NCBI RefSeq assembly: GCF_031598375.1
Contig: NZ_CP123872.1
Location: 2,910,501-2,974,500, forward strand
Reading direction: 5' to 3'
Origin: Temperatibacter marinus
GTDB lineage: Bacteria > Pseudomonadota > Alphaproteobacteria > Sphingomonadales > Kordiimonadaceae
DNA: 64,000 nt
Shown here: one piece after another, positions 1 to 8,873 of the stretch
How the letters are laid out: each line of letters begins with the position of its first letter
Numbering within the stretch: the stretch's first letter is position 1
Made by a program: the position numbers and the translations under genes
The notes under the pieces: generated by a model
Seen by the model: only the letters and a program-made list of their open reading frames with translations
What the model was told of the DNA's origin: nothing
Databases searched by the model: none

Positions 1-566
1 ACATCAAGAAAGGAAAACTCTGGGAGGCCTTTGAAGCGGATGAAGCCCCTATTCTTTTAATTGATGAAATTGACAAAGCAGACATTGAATTCCCAAATGA
101 TTTATTACAAGAATTAGATAGAATGGAATTCCATGTTTACGAAACTGGTGAGACCATTACCGCAAAACATAGGCCGATCATTATCATAACATCGAACAAT
201 GAAAAAGAATTGCCCGATGCCTTCCTTCGCCGTTGTTTCTTTCACTATATTAAATTCCCAGATGCTGACACAATGCGTGACATCGTAGATGTTCATTACC
301 CAGACATACAAAATTTACTCGTGAGAGAGGCTCTGAGTATTTTTTACGATATGCGCGAAGTGCCTGGCATGAAGAAAAAACCATCAACGTCTGAATTGTT
401 GGATTGGCTCAAACTTCTGATGGCTGAAGAGCTGCCCCTAGAGGTTCTGAAAAGTAAAGACCCGAACACATTGATCCCTCCCTTGCATGGAGCATTGTTG
501 AAAAATGAGCAAGACATTCATCTCTTTGAACGTCTTGCCTTTATGAACCGTCGCAAAAACGCTTAA
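1..566 (+). CDS. MoxR-type AAA+ ATPase, 5'-truncated by window edge
   Basis: This is the C-terminal part of an AAA+ ATPase of the MoxR/CoxD kind; the gene begins before the window and the first complete codon is at base 3. The visible part opens just before the Walker B motif (ILLIDEIDKA, bases 51-80), followed by a sensor-1 region (IIITSNNEKELPDAFLRRC) with paired arginines typical of the arginine-finger/sensor zone. An internal ATG at 123 is not the start because the Walker B motif lies upstream of it in the same frame. MoxR ATPases usually act as chaperones that remodel or load cofactors into partner proteins together with a VWA-domain protein. The next gene, 15 bases downstream, is such a partner. 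Confidence 0.88.
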   Translation, partial: IKKGKLWEAFEADEAPILLIDEIDKADIEFPNDLLQELDRMEFHVYETGETITAKHRPIIIITSNNEKELPDAFLRRCFFHYIKFPDADTMRDIVDVHYPDIQNLLVREALSIFYDMREVPGMKKKPSTSELLDWLKLLMAEELPLEVLKSKDPNTLIPPLHGALLKNEQDIHLFERLAFMNRRKNA

Positions 567-581
567 GGGTAAGGTTCCTCC

Positions 582-1754
582 ATGTTCATCAATTTCTTTT
601 ACGAATTAAGAGATAATGGTATCTCTGTCACGATCAAAGAGTATTTGCTCTTGATGGAAGCCCTGAAGGCGGGGTGTGCCTCCTATCAGATTGATGATTT
701 TTATTATCTTGCTCGCTCTGTTTTTGTGAAAGATGAAACAAAATTAGACAGATTTGATAAGGTTTTTGGCAAAGTTTTTGATGGCATAGAATTTATCGCA
801 GACGATGCCACTGAAATTCCTGAAGAATGGCTGAGAAAGATGGCAGAGCTCTATCTGTCTGAAGAAGAAATGGCGGCGATCGAAAGTCAGGGTGGCTTTG
901 AAGAATTAATGAAAAAATTACAAGAGCGCCTCGACGAACAAAAAGAACGCCATCAGGGTGGTAATAAATGGATCGGCACTGCAGGGACCAGCCCCTTTGG
1001 GGCTCATGGCTATAATCCCGAAGGCGTGCGCATTGGTCAAGAAAAAGGCCGGCACGGTAAAGCCATTAAGGTTTGGGACAAGCGAGAGTTTAAAAATCTT
1101 GATGATACAATTGAACTGGGCACTCGCAATATCAAAGTCGCTCTAAGAAAACTTCGTCAATTTGCCCGCGAGGGTGAAGCGTCAGAACTCGACTTAGACG
1201 ACACAATCAAATCTACTGCCCATAAAGGCTATTTAGACATTAAAATGGTTCCAGAACGCCATAATGCCGTTAAGGTATTGATTTTCTTTGATATCGGCGG
1301 TTCTATGGACCCTCACATTAAGCTCTGTGAGGAATTATTTTCTGCTGCTAGATCTGAGTTTAAACATCTAGAATTTTTCTACTTTCATAACTGCCTTTAT
1401 GAAAATGTTTGGAAGGACAATGTGCGTCGTAATAGTGAGCGATTGAATACGATGGACATACTGCATACCTATCCTCATGACTATAAAGTTATTTTTGTTG
1501 GGGATGCATCAATGAGTCCTTATGAAATAGTCTATCCGGGCGGTTCGGTGGAACATTGGAACGAAGAAGCGGGGGAAGTATGGCTTAAAAGGGTCTTAAA
1601 TATTTATTCCCGTGCCATCTGGCTCAATCCGATCCCAGAACAGCATTGGACTTACGGCCAATCCATCCAAATGATGAAAGAATTGATGGAAGATCGGATG
1701 TTTCCCCTGACTGTTTCTGGCATAGATAGTGCCGTTAAAGAATTAAGGCGCTAG
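582..1754 (+). CDS. VWA domain protein, CoxE-like partner of MoxR ATPase
   Basis: A 390-residue protein with no signal peptide or membrane segment. The C-terminal half holds a von Willebrand A fold with a MIDAS-type motif, DIGGSMD, near residue 240. The classical DxSxS is changed to DxGxS, as is usual in the COG3552/COG3825 group, so I do not treat this as a defect. The N-terminal half is helical and highly charged. Pairing of a MoxR ATPase with a cytoplasmic VWA protein of this length is a standard module, thought to assist folding or metal insertion of a client. No client enzyme is identifiable in the window, so the substrate is unknown. An AAGG sequence precedes the ATG. Confidence 0.85.
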   Translation: MFINFFYELRDNGISVTIKEYLLLMEALKAGCASYQIDDFYYLARSVFVKDETKLDRFDKVFGKVFDGIEFIADDATEIPEEWLRKMAELYLSEEEMAAIESQGGFEELMKKLQERLDEQKERHQGGNKWIGTAGTSPFGAHGYNPEGVRIGQEKGRHGKAIKVWDKREFKNLDDTIELGTRNIKVALRKLRQFAREGEASELDLDDTIKSTAHKGYLDIKMVPERHNAVKVLIFFDIGGSMDPHIKLCEELFSAARSEFKHLEFFYFHNCLYENVWKDNVRRNSERLNTMDILHTYPHDYKVIFVGDASMSPYEIVYPGGSVEHWNEEAGEVWLKRVLNIYSRAIWLNPIPEQHWTYGQSIQMMKELMEDRMFPLTVSGIDSAVKELRR

Positions 1755-1757
1755 ACA

Positions 1758-2468
1758 TTATCCCTCAAAGGAATAGCCTAATTTCATCAAAGCCATTCTT
1801 AAGGGGCCAGGAATGAGGTTTCCAATTTCATGAACCATTTCCGTGTCGAAGTATTTTTTATACTGATTGATTGTTCCATCCCTATAAAATGGGCCCATTT
1901 GATCTTCGCTCACTTTGAATAGACCATTTTCTTCCTCTGATTGCTTGGCTTTATCGATAGATATTGCCTCAGCTACAGCTTCAAAATTGATTTCCTCCCG
2001 GTCCAGACTAAAGAGTTCCGCAAGAATTTCTAAAAACTTCGCCTTGTTTTCAAGGCAGGATTCATATTGGAAATTTAGTCCAGAATGTTGCTCCACATAG
2101 TGTGCATGCGCTACAATCGCATCTGCCGTCGAGAGGAAGTTTTCGTCAAAATATTCACCGAAGGGCGTGTCCATATCTCTATATTTAACATAAAAGAAAT
2201 AGCGTGAAATAGTGACATCCAGCGGATTTCTATACATGTTAAGCATCAGGCGCTGCCCGTTATATTTTTCCATATAGTCATAATCATAATGAGACGGATG
2301 GGTTGAGAAAATCACCTGCTCTTCATCAATAGGTGTCTTCTTATTGTACATGGGAATAAGCGAATATATTTCATCCGTATACATGTTTAAATTTGGGGCG
2401 ACTAGGGCTGCAATGGCTTGCTTGAGCAAATGGGTTCCATTTTTCGGGCTTGTGTAAATAATAAACAT
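1758..2468 (-). CDS. Sulfotransferase domain protein
   Basis: A protein of about 236 residues whose first residues (FIIYTSPKNGTHLL) match the 5'-phosphosulfate-binding loop of PAPS-dependent sulfotransferases. The segment around RNPLDVTISRYFF matches the 3'-phosphate-binding motif. It has no signal peptide, so it should act in the cytoplasm or at the inner membrane on a lipid, glycan or metabolite acceptor that cannot be named. I chose the ATG at 2468; a TTG one codon upstream is a weaker option. It runs convergent to the VWA gene with only 3 bases between the stops, and lies downstream of the TonB-C-like gene but beyond a terminator. A second, unrelated-looking sulfotransferase lies at 7.7-8.7 kb. 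Confidence 0.8.
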   Translation of the reverse strand: MFIIYTSPKNGTHLLKQAIAALVAPNLNMYTDEIYSLIPMYNKKTPIDEEQVIFSTHPSHYDYDYMEKYNGQRLMLNMYRNPLDVTISRYFFYVKYRDMDTPFGEYFDENFLSTADAIVAHAHYVEQHSGLNFQYESCLENKAKFLEILAELFSLDREEINFEAVAEAISIDKAKQSEEENGLFKVSEDQMGPFYRDGTINQYKKYFDTEMVHEIGNLIPGPLRMALMKLGYSFEG

Positions 2469-2521
2469 CAATCATCTCATTCTTATTTTTAAGAATAGAC
2501 TATACAATATTAATGCCAAAA

Positions 2522-2544
2522 GCCCTGCAACAAAATTGCAGGGC
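2522..2544 (-). terminator. Rho-independent terminator of the TonB-C-like gene
   Basis: A perfect 9-bp stem, GCCCTGCAA/TTGCAGGGC, closes a 5-base loop and is followed on the minus strand by TTTT. It sits 28 bases after the stop of the minus-strand gene that ends at 2572. Confidence 0.8.
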
Positions 2545-2571
2545 ACTGGTCTTCATTTTTAAAGGGCGTTC

Positions 2572-3054
2572 TTAGCGGCCAGTTTTGGTGGGCGTAATTC
2601 TAATAGTAGACGAAGCAAGTCGCTCAGATGTTACGCGCCCATTTCTAATCTTAAGGCCTAATTCTTTTAATTCGCGCTGGGTAGGATTAATCATATAATT
2701 CAAATCCACGCGGAAAGTCATTTCATTGGAACCATAACTGGATGGCAGTGCTGGAAAGTCTGTCTTTTTAATCGACTTTAAGGCAGATTGACGAATAAAA
2801 CCGCGCCCAGTATTGCGGAGAAGCTTAGTTTTCTGAATTTCACCTTCGCTATCAATTGTTACTCTGTAGCTAACTGTTCCTTCGTCATTATACTTTTGAG
2901 CAAAAGTAGAATAGACCATTTTTCTATCGAGCTCTGCAGAAGCTTTTGCTTGCCAATCACTGACAGAAACAGTTTCTTCTCCGGCCGAGACTGCCGTCGT
3001 TGCTAATCCAAGAGCGATCGTTGAAGCGCTTAGTAATTTTGTCATTTTATTCAT
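2572..3054 (-). CDS. Periplasmic TonB C-terminal-like protein
   Basis: A 160-residue protein with a clear Sec signal peptide (hydrophobic run about residues 6-22, cleavage probably after AVSA). Residues 55-130 resemble the TonB C-terminal/energy-transducer fold: VSYRVTIDSEGEI, then a basic stretch, a short helix with QSALKSIKKTDFPALP, and a strand FRVDLNY. It lacks the N-terminal membrane anchor and proline-rich linker of a true TonB, so it is unlikely to transduce energy itself. Soluble TonB-C proteins of this kind are common in alphaproteobacteria and have no settled function. GAGG lies about 8 bases before the ATG. Single gene with its own terminator. Confidence 0.7.
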   Translation of the reverse strand: MNKMTKLLSASTIALGLATTAVSAGEETVSVSDWQAKASAELDRKMVYSTFAQKYNDEGTVSYRVTIDSEGEIQKTKLLRNTGRGFIRQSALKSIKKTDFPALPSSYGSNEMTFRVDLNYMINPTQRELKELGLKIRNGRVTSERLASSTIRITPTKTGR

Positions 3055-3235
3055 CGTATTATCCTCGCAGTTAAGATGATTGATAGGACGTTTTTTTATT
3101 TTTTTGTCCTGTCCTCATACCCTGCCAGAATAATTCTTAGAAGCTACTAGATTGAGATAAAAAGTAAGGGTTTTCAGATTAACAGATAAACCCCCAACCA
3201 AATGACTATATCTTTTTTAAACGAAGGAAATAAAA

Positions 3236-3259
3236 AAGCGGTCCAAAGTTGAACCGCTT
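3236..3259 (-). terminator. Terminator after the receiver/Hpt pair
   Basis: The stem AAGCGGT/ACCGCTT with a short extension is followed on the minus strand by a run of six T. It lies 37 bases after the stop of the Hpt-like gene at 3296. Confidence 0.75.
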
Positions 3260-3295
3260 CATTGAGAGTGAAAGTAGGAAGACTGAGATAGTCTG

Positions 3296-3805
3296 TTAGG
3301 TTTCGTTATCTGATTTATATTTTTCAATGGCTTTATTAAGGCTATCAGTTAATTGTTTGCCAATTTCTCCACCATTCCCACTTACACGACCTTTGATTAC
3401 GGCACGCATGGCATCTACATGGGATTTAACCAATTCTACCTGATCATCATTCCAATCACCCTTACCAGTGGTGAAACCGTATAAACTATCGGCAAAATTG
3501 GTGATTAAAGGGTATCCAAATGTTCCACCCTGACCTTTCATGTCATGGGAAATAGTATTGATTTCGTTGAAATAGTCTGTTCGACTTTCAGGAGTATCCA
3601 CGCAGCGAACATGTTGCTCGTAGAGACGATTAATGTGCCCAGAAACCCAATCAGGGTAGTCTTCAGACAATTTCCTTAATTCTTTTTCAGCAGCCTCAAG
3701 CGCTTTGGGGTCGATGGATGCATCTTTGACACCTAAGCCAGCGGTTTTTTCACGCAAGCGGTTTTGAAAACGATAAAATCTTACAATAACACCTTCTTTA
3801 GCCAC
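3296..3805 (-). CDS. Hpt-like histidine phosphotransfer protein
   Basis: About 169 residues, all-helical and soluble. The segment SHDMKGQGGTFG (His87 with the start used here) matches the HxxKGxxxxxG signature of Hpt domains, which carry phosphate between histidine kinases and receivers. I start it at the GTG at 3805: GGAG lies about 7 bases upstream and the gene then overlaps the stop of the receiver gene by 8 bases (GTGGCTAA), a typical coupled arrangement. An upstream ATG at 3823 and GTG at 3826 are open but have no good ribosome site. It is co-transcribed with the receiver gene, whose phospho-acceptor is substituted, so a conventional relay between the two is doubtful. Confidence 0.72.
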   Translation of the reverse strand: MAKEGVIVRFYRFQNRLREKTAGLGVKDASIDPKALEAAEKELRKLSEDYPDWVSGHINRLYEQHVRCVDTPESRTDYFNEINTISHDMKGQGGTFGYPLITNFADSLYGFTTGKGDWNDDQVELVKSHVDAMRAVIKGRVSGNGGEIGKQLTDSLNKAIEKYKSDNET

Positions 3806-4346
3806 GGATAATCTCCACACCATCACTCTTGTCGGTCAGTATTCTTCTCTCGGTTTTGACTTCTAATTTCCGCCGCCGCCGATCAGGCCCAAAATAATCT
3901 GGTGTGTGCACGAATTGACGCGGTTTCTCAATCATATTGATTAGCTTTTCACCGATTTGCATAACACTAAAAGGCTTTGCAAGAACCTCTGTCACACCCA
4001 TTTCACGGGCTTCTCTTACACGATCAGGCTCAGTATATCCTGTAATCATCCCAAACGGTACAAACCTGTCAGGGCTGTCTTTGTGACGCCTTACCCAGCG
4101 TAAAAACATCATCCCATCAATAGGATGCATATCCCAATTAGAAAGAATAATATCGACACCTTGGCAGCCGGCCTTCATGGGATCTTCTTTAACTTGCTTA
4201 AGAAATTCGATTGCATCCCCGCCGTGATCCACAGGGATGACTCGGCCGACACCTAAAACTCTTAAAGAATTAACCAAAAGAGACCGAATGAATTGACTAT
4301 CTTCCGCCAAGAGAACGGTAAGCCTGTCAAAATCATAGCTGCTCAT
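3798..4346 (-). CDS. Single-domain response regulator with Asn at phospho-site
   Basis: About 182 residues with one CheY-like receiver domain (residues 9-130) and a basic tail containing FGPDRRRRK, but no DNA-binding domain. The acidic pocket (AED, residues 14-16), the switch Thr (ITGYT) and the Lys (LAKPF) are kept. The position equivalent to CheY Asp57 is Asn70, in SNWDMHP where CheY has SDWNMP. Phosphorylation at the normal site is therefore not expected. I prefer the ATG at 4346, preceded by AAGGGATG, over a TTG at 4364. First gene of a two-gene unit with the Hpt-like gene. Receivers of this type usually act by protein-protein contact, for example on a flagellar motor or kinase; the target here is unknown. 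Confidence 0.82.
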   Translation of the reverse strand: MSSYDFDRLTVLLAEDSQFIRSLLVNSLRVLGVGRVIPVDHGGDAIEFLKQVKEDPMKAGCQGVDIILSNWDMHPIDGMMFLRWVRRHKDSPDRFVPFGMITGYTEPDRVREAREMGVTEVLAKPFSVMQIGEKLINMIEKPRQFVHTPDYFGPDRRRRKLEVKTERRILTDKSDGVEIIRG

Positions 4347-4574
4347 AAAACATCCCTTATTCAATTCGCTTGAAAACTATATAAAGCTATACCGCCAATA
4401 CTCTTTTAAAACAATCTAATTGTTATAGAAATAACGCTGCGACATTCTCAAAATGCCATAGAAAACCCTTAAATATAGTTTGCCCAAGGATAGTAAAAAT
4501 GAAATACTGGCTGCCTTAACCAGTTCGTCTGTCAAAATCAGAAACCATGGTAAGGGAACGAGAGGGAGCTCCGG

Positions 4575-7367
4575 ATGAGCAAGGCTGAAAAAAAACTTAA
4601 ACCATCAAAGACGAGTAAGAAGCTCTCTGAGAAAGAGGAAAGCATTCCTGTAGAGACTGCCCTTGCAGAGCCTAACAGCACGCCTAAAATTCGCTCCCGT
4701 CGCCTAGTTCCTCTTGCCGTCGCCGTTTCACTGTCCATTGTCTGGATAGCTGCGGTTACTTATTTCATCTATGGAAGCTCTATCGTCCTTCTCAGCCTTT
4801 CAATTGCAGATCTTGGAGCGATCTTTGCTGGTATCTTTACCCCTATCGCACTCATCTGGCTTATGATGCTTGCTTTTCAGCGCTCTGATCCTATGCTTGA
4901 ACGTCGACTGGCCCTTAGCCAGAACATGCACAAAGTAATTTCTCCTGTCGAACAAGCAGAGGCAAGATTTGAACATCTTAACAAAGCCATTCGAAAAGAA
5001 CTTACCCATATTGATGCTGTAGCGGATTTAGCCTCGGATCGAATAGATAATCTAGAAGGGCGCTTTCAAGAGCAGATTAACAATCTATTTTCTGTCACGG
5101 CTGATGTAGAGGCCAGAACAACCTCAATCCGTGATACAATAGAGCGGGAAAGAGATGAGGTTGGTGCGCTGGCTACTGATCTTGAATCTCGTTTTTCTGC
5201 CCTAGAAATTCAATTAGGCACCATCATCAATCACCTTGATCAAGCTAAAGATAAAACTATTGAAACGGTAGAAGCCGCAGCCACGCATAGCAGTGAACAG
5301 GCTGGTTTTTTACATCATAAAGTTTCCGAGATGGAAACGCGTTTACAAACTGCAGGGACGAACCTCTCTGAAAGGGCCAATAAAGTCGAAAACCTCTCGT
5401 TGGATATGGAATTGAGACTGCAAACAATTCAAGATCATTTAAATGGCGGGATGGAAAAACTAAGAAGTGAAGTTTCAGGCCTTGAAGAACGTTCTGCAGA
5501 GCTCAGCGATCATATGCAAACTCAAGGTAAAGTTTTAACAGAACTTGCAGAACTCGCTGCGATTGAATCCAGTAAAATTGAAACCAACCTGCGCTCTCAT
5601 GTGAATGAGGTACGAACAGCGGCAGAAGAAGCACTTGAGAAAACTGATACAGTGAGCAACATGTTCTCTGAACGAGCTCAGTCCATGTCAGAGACGGTGA
5701 TCGATACTGTGGGACAAGCGAAAACACTCCTTGAAGAGGCTGGCAATGCTCTTGAAAACCATTGCCAGGAAGCCTTATCTACATCAGGAGAACTCAATGA
5801 ACGTGCCATGGATCAGACACGAAAAACTGCAAGTGCTGTAAAAGAGCATGCTGAAGAAATTAATCAGCTCTTGGTTGCCAGCCTAGAAAGAGCCCGTATG
5901 GCCCTTGATGAAACTGCTCAAGGGATTTCTACACACGCCGCAGATGCAGAACAAACGACCCTTGAAACAGCTGAACGCTCGCTGGCACATATGCGTCAGT
6001 TTCAAGCCAGTTTAGAGGATGAAATCGCCCGCCTAGAAGAAAAGGCTGAGCAAGCAGGAATAAGCCTTTCAGATAAATCTGATAAGCTTCTGGATACCGC
6101 AACAGCCCTTGAGAATAAGGCTGATAACCTGGTCGAGCGAATTGAAACATCAAATGAAGCCATGCAAAGTCGTGCAGAAGCAATTGACGAAGCCATCTCA
6201 GCAAGTGCATCTAAAATCAAAACAGTTGAAACAGAACTTGAAATTCAGCGAACAGCAATGGTAACTCAGGCAGAAGAAGCCTCTCATAAGGTTATTGAAG
6301 CCGCCGAACTCTTCCGTGATCAGTCAGAGAATATTGACCAAGCTGCAAGGAGCGCTGAAGATGCCCTCAAATCCAATTCAAGCGAACTGAAAGCAGAAGC
6401 AGAGAGATTCTCTTCAGCAACCGATGCATATAATTCAAATCTGACTGATAAAATATCTAACATGTCAGCAGCCAACAAAACGCTTCAGTCTGACTTGGCA
6501 GAAACCAATGAACGCCTTTCAACAGCTTCAGAAAAACTCTCTCAGGAGAGGAGTAAGTTGGTGGATGACAGTGAAAAAGTCATTGGCGATCTCGAATTCA
6601 CATCAGATCGTATCGCAGACAAAGTTGAATCACTAACAACCTCCACTTCAGAATCTGTTGCTCAACTGGAAAATGCGACACAGGCGCTCATGGATGAAAC
6701 CAATACAGCACAAGAGAATTTGAACAAAGCGGTTGAAACTGCAGGCACCCACTTGAAAGAAGAAGTTGATCAAATGGGCCAGAATGCAGCTGAGAAAATC
6801 ACCATTATGCAGGAAGACATGCAAATGACTATCTCTAGGCTGCTCTTGGATTATCAGACAGCTGCAGAGTCAGCTGAGAAAGAGAGCGCCCTACTCTCAG
6901 CTCGCATTGGAAATGAGGCAGATAAAGTCGCGAAAAGAGCAGAGGAATTTATCAATAAGACAGCAGAAATTGAAAAACGTATTGCTGATAAAACCAAAAA
7001 TGACTTTGCGCGCACAAGTCAAATGTTGCTGGAAAGCTTGCAATCACTGTCAATTGATATTCATAAGCTTTTGGCCACAGAAGTCCCCGATACACTGTGG
7101 CAATCCTACTTAAAGGGGGATCGCAGTATTTTCTCCCGCTCCACTCTAAAAATGGGCACTCGAAAAACTAGAAAGCTCATTAGTGATCGGTTTAAATCCG
7201 ATACAGAGTTTAGAGAGTCTGTCTCTCGCTTTATGCGAGATTTTGAAGGCTTGATGGAAAGAGCAATGCACGGGGATAAAGGAAATACTCTATCTGTAAC
7301 GCTCATCTCTAGTGATATGGGCAAGCTTTATATATTACTCGCGCAAAGTATGAAGAAAATATCATAG
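4575..7367 (+). CDS. TipN-like membrane-anchored coiled-coil polarity protein
   Basis: A 930-residue protein with a charged N-terminal tail, two membrane segments (about 45-67 and 80-101), a very long heptad-rich coiled coil (about 115-810, rich in Ala, Glu, Ser and Thr) and a compact C-terminal region. That region includes WQSYLKGDRSIFSR, FMRDFEGLMERA and SSDMGKLYILLAQ. Two N-terminal membrane helices followed by a giant coiled coil of this length is the architecture of Caulobacter TipN, a new-pole marker that positions the flagellum and ParA. The C-terminal motifs also fit my memory of that family, but I could not align it. A generic coiled-coil protein is the alternative. GAGGGAG precedes the ATG. 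Followed 18 bases later by a small tautomerase. Confidence 0.6.
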   Translation: MSKAEKKLKPSKTSKKLSEKEESIPVETALAEPNSTPKIRSRRLVPLAVAVSLSIVWIAAVTYFIYGSSIVLLSLSIADLGAIFAGIFTPIALIWLMMLAFQRSDPMLERRLALSQNMHKVISPVEQAEARFEHLNKAIRKELTHIDAVADLASDRIDNLEGRFQEQINNLFSVTADVEARTTSIRDTIERERDEVGALATDLESRFSALEIQLGTIINHLDQAKDKTIETVEAAATHSSEQAGFLHHKVSEMETRLQTAGTNLSERANKVENLSLDMELRLQTIQDHLNGGMEKLRSEVSGLEERSAELSDHMQTQGKVLTELAELAAIESSKIETNLRSHVNEVRTAAEEALEKTDTVSNMFSERAQSMSETVIDTVGQAKTLLEEAGNALENHCQEALSTSGELNERAMDQTRKTASAVKEHAEEINQLLVASLERARMALDETAQGISTHAADAEQTTLETAERSLAHMRQFQASLEDEIARLEEKAEQAGISLSDKSDKLLDTATALENKADNLVERIETSNEAMQSRAEAIDEAISASASKIKTVETELEIQRTAMVTQAEEASHKVIEAAELFRDQSENIDQAARSAEDALKSNSSELKAEAERFSSATDAYNSNLTDKISNMSAANKTLQSDLAETNERLSTASEKLSQERSKLVDDSEKVIGDLEFTSDRIADKVESLTTSTSESVAQLENATQALMDETNTAQENLNKAVETAGTHLKEEVDQMGQNAAEKITIMQEDMQMTISRLLLDYQTAAESAEKESALLSARIGNEADKVAKRAEEFINKTAEIEKRIADKTKNDFARTSQMLLESLQSLSIDIHKLLATEVPDTLWQSYLKGDRSIFSRSTLKMGTRKTRKLISDRFKSDTEFRESVSRFMRDFEGLMERAMHGDKGNTLSVTLISSDMGKLYILLAQSMKKIS

Positions 7368-7385
7368 CGAAAAGAAAGATAGCCT

Positions 7386-7736
7386 ATGCCGCATTTCATC
7401 CTAGAGCATGATGCTCAATTATCTGATCATGTCCCTATGAACACTCTTATGGATAGTGTCTTTGACTCGGCTGTTGAAACTGAGTTATTTGGCAGAAAAG
7501 ACATTAAAATTCGAACATCCCCCTCCCCTTACTCTCGATTGGGTTCTGGGCATCAGCATTTTCTTCATATTACGGGCCTCATCATTTCCGGCCGAACACT
7601 AGAGCAAAAAAAAGCTCTGGCTCAAACTGTCGTAGAAAATCTAAAGAAATCCCTCGACATCTCTATTGTAATTTCTTGTGATATCAAAGATTTAGAAAAA
7701 GACATCTATAGTAAAACTGCACTTACCTTACCGTAG
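7386..7736 (+). CDS. 5-carboxymethyl-2-hydroxymuconate isomerase-like tautomerase
   Basis: A 116-residue protein starting MPHFILEHDAQL. Pro at position 2, exposed after Met removal, is the catalytic base of the tautomerase superfamily, and the length and N-terminal motif match CHMI (HpaF-type) enzymes of homoprotocatechuate degradation. No other aromatic-degradation gene is nearby, so the physiological substrate may be different. It follows the TipN-like gene by 18 bases, but the ribosome site is weak (no clear AGGAG). Its 3' end overlaps the convergent sulfotransferase gene by 9 bases. Confidence 0.72.
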   Translation: MPHFILEHDAQLSDHVPMNTLMDSVFDSAVETELFGRKDIKIRTSPSPYSRLGSGHQHFLHITGLIISGRTLEQKKALAQTVVENLKKSLDISIVISCDIKDLEKDIYSKTALTLP

Positions 7737-8747
7737 CGCCGCTGTTTGTATAGAATGCTCATACACTTTGATATAGCTTTCGGGAATATATTCTTTTTCT
7801 CGGAGAACTTCGATATAATATTCCGCTAAATATGCCTGCATTTCTTCATCAATAAAACGATCGTGCAATCGTTCCTCTTCTGGAATACTAATCGTTTCTA
7901 TGAGTTTCTCTAGGTCTTTACCCTGTGATAATTCAACCATTCGCCTTGTATAAAATTTATATGCTGCAATCGTTGCTTTCACATCTTCTAATTTATGAGG
8001 TAAATTTAATTCGTCTTCTGTAAATTCATCAATGCGCGCTTCAATAGAGGCCGTCTGTAAATTTTGTTTATACAGGGCAACAATTTGTTCTGCTGATAAA
8101 GATTTATTGGCTGCAAAATCGTAGGATTTCATTGTCTCAATTACATCGGATGAAATACGAGGACACTCTAGTCGCTCTTCATAAAGAGACCAGAACTCAT
8201 CTGGTGCCTGATGTAGCATATCTGAAGATAAAATAACCACATGAGGAAAGTGCGCTTCATATTGCTCCATCATATATTTCAAATTCAAGGACTGCTTCAG
8301 GAAGACTTTCTGTTTGTCAAAAAACTCTGCATACGTATAGTGCCCCCCCTGTTTGAGAGATTGTGAATAGACCGAATTAATCCATTCAAGAGGGTTTCTG
8401 ACCATGATTAAGGCTTTGTCCGTCATGCCTGATCGGCCGATCACTGCAGGGACAACTTCATATAAACGAAGCAGTTTATCTTGATTTTCAAGATCATTTA
8501 AAAAAGAGAAAAGAAAGCCTTCACTGGTCGCAATAGAACTTACTTCCGATTCAGATAAGCCAGGACTTTGAGCAATGGGAATGTCAATATTCCCGTCAGC
8601 TAGAGCAAGTTTCCTGCAATTATCTCTGAGGCCATTGGCATCTAACAGCGTATAATTCGGGTCTAGCGCCCATAAGCCATGCAAGTATGTACTCGCGCAT
8701 TTTCCCATACCAAAATGGAAAAATTTTAAAGGAAATTGATCCGTCAT
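7728..8747 (-). CDS. Sulfotransferase family protein
   Basis: About 339 residues. HFGMGKCASTYLHGLW near the N-terminus fits the 5'-phosphosulfate loop of sulfotransferases, and MVRNPLEWINSVYS around residue 130 fits the 3'-phosphate motif. No signal peptide is seen. The reading frame is open to a GTG at 8810, but that codon directly abuts the terminator of the upstream gene. I therefore start at the ATG at 8747, which has GAGGA about 11 bases before it. The acceptor substrate is unknown. It differs in length and motifs from the sulfotransferase at 1.8-2.5 kb and is probably not a recent duplicate. Confidence 0.75.
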   Translation of the reverse strand: MTDQFPLKFFHFGMGKCASTYLHGLWALDPNYTLLDANGLRDNCRKLALADGNIDIPIAQSPGLSESEVSSIATSEGFLFSFLNDLENQDKLLRLYEVVPAVIGRSGMTDKALIMVRNPLEWINSVYSQSLKQGGHYTYAEFFDKQKVFLKQSLNLKYMMEQYEAHFPHVVILSSDMLHQAPDEFWSLYEERLECPRISSDVIETMKSYDFAANKSLSAEQIVALYKQNLQTASIEARIDEFTEDELNLPHKLEDVKATIAAYKFYTRRMVELSQGKDLEKLIETISIPEEERLHDRFIDEEMQAYLAEYYIEVLREKEYIPESYIKVYEHSIQTAALR

Positions 8748-8818
8748 TTTATGTCTATCCTCATCGCCAATATTGATAGTAAACAGGCTTTCCCCTTCAT
8801 AAGCAAGCACCGTACCAA

Positions 8819-8848
8819 AAAGGCCCCAAAGAAGTCTTTAGGGCCTTT
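8819..8848 (-). terminator. Terminator of the peroxidase/beta-helix operon
   Basis: The stem AAAGGCCC/GGGGCCTTT with an A-T rich loop is followed on the minus strand by TTTTT. It lies 26 bases after the stop at 8874. Confidence 0.85.
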
Positions 8849-8873
8849 CCATAAAAAATCTAACCAAACAGAT

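Noticed and set aside
1290-1320. Loss of the MIDAS Ser in the VWA protein as a defect
   Set aside because: DxGGSMD is the normal form in this COG3552-type family, so it is not evidence of inactivation.
8748-8810. GTG start at 8810 for the second sulfotransferase
   Set aside because: It directly abuts the terminator of the upstream operon, while the ATG at 8747 has GAGGA upstream and precedes the conserved domain.
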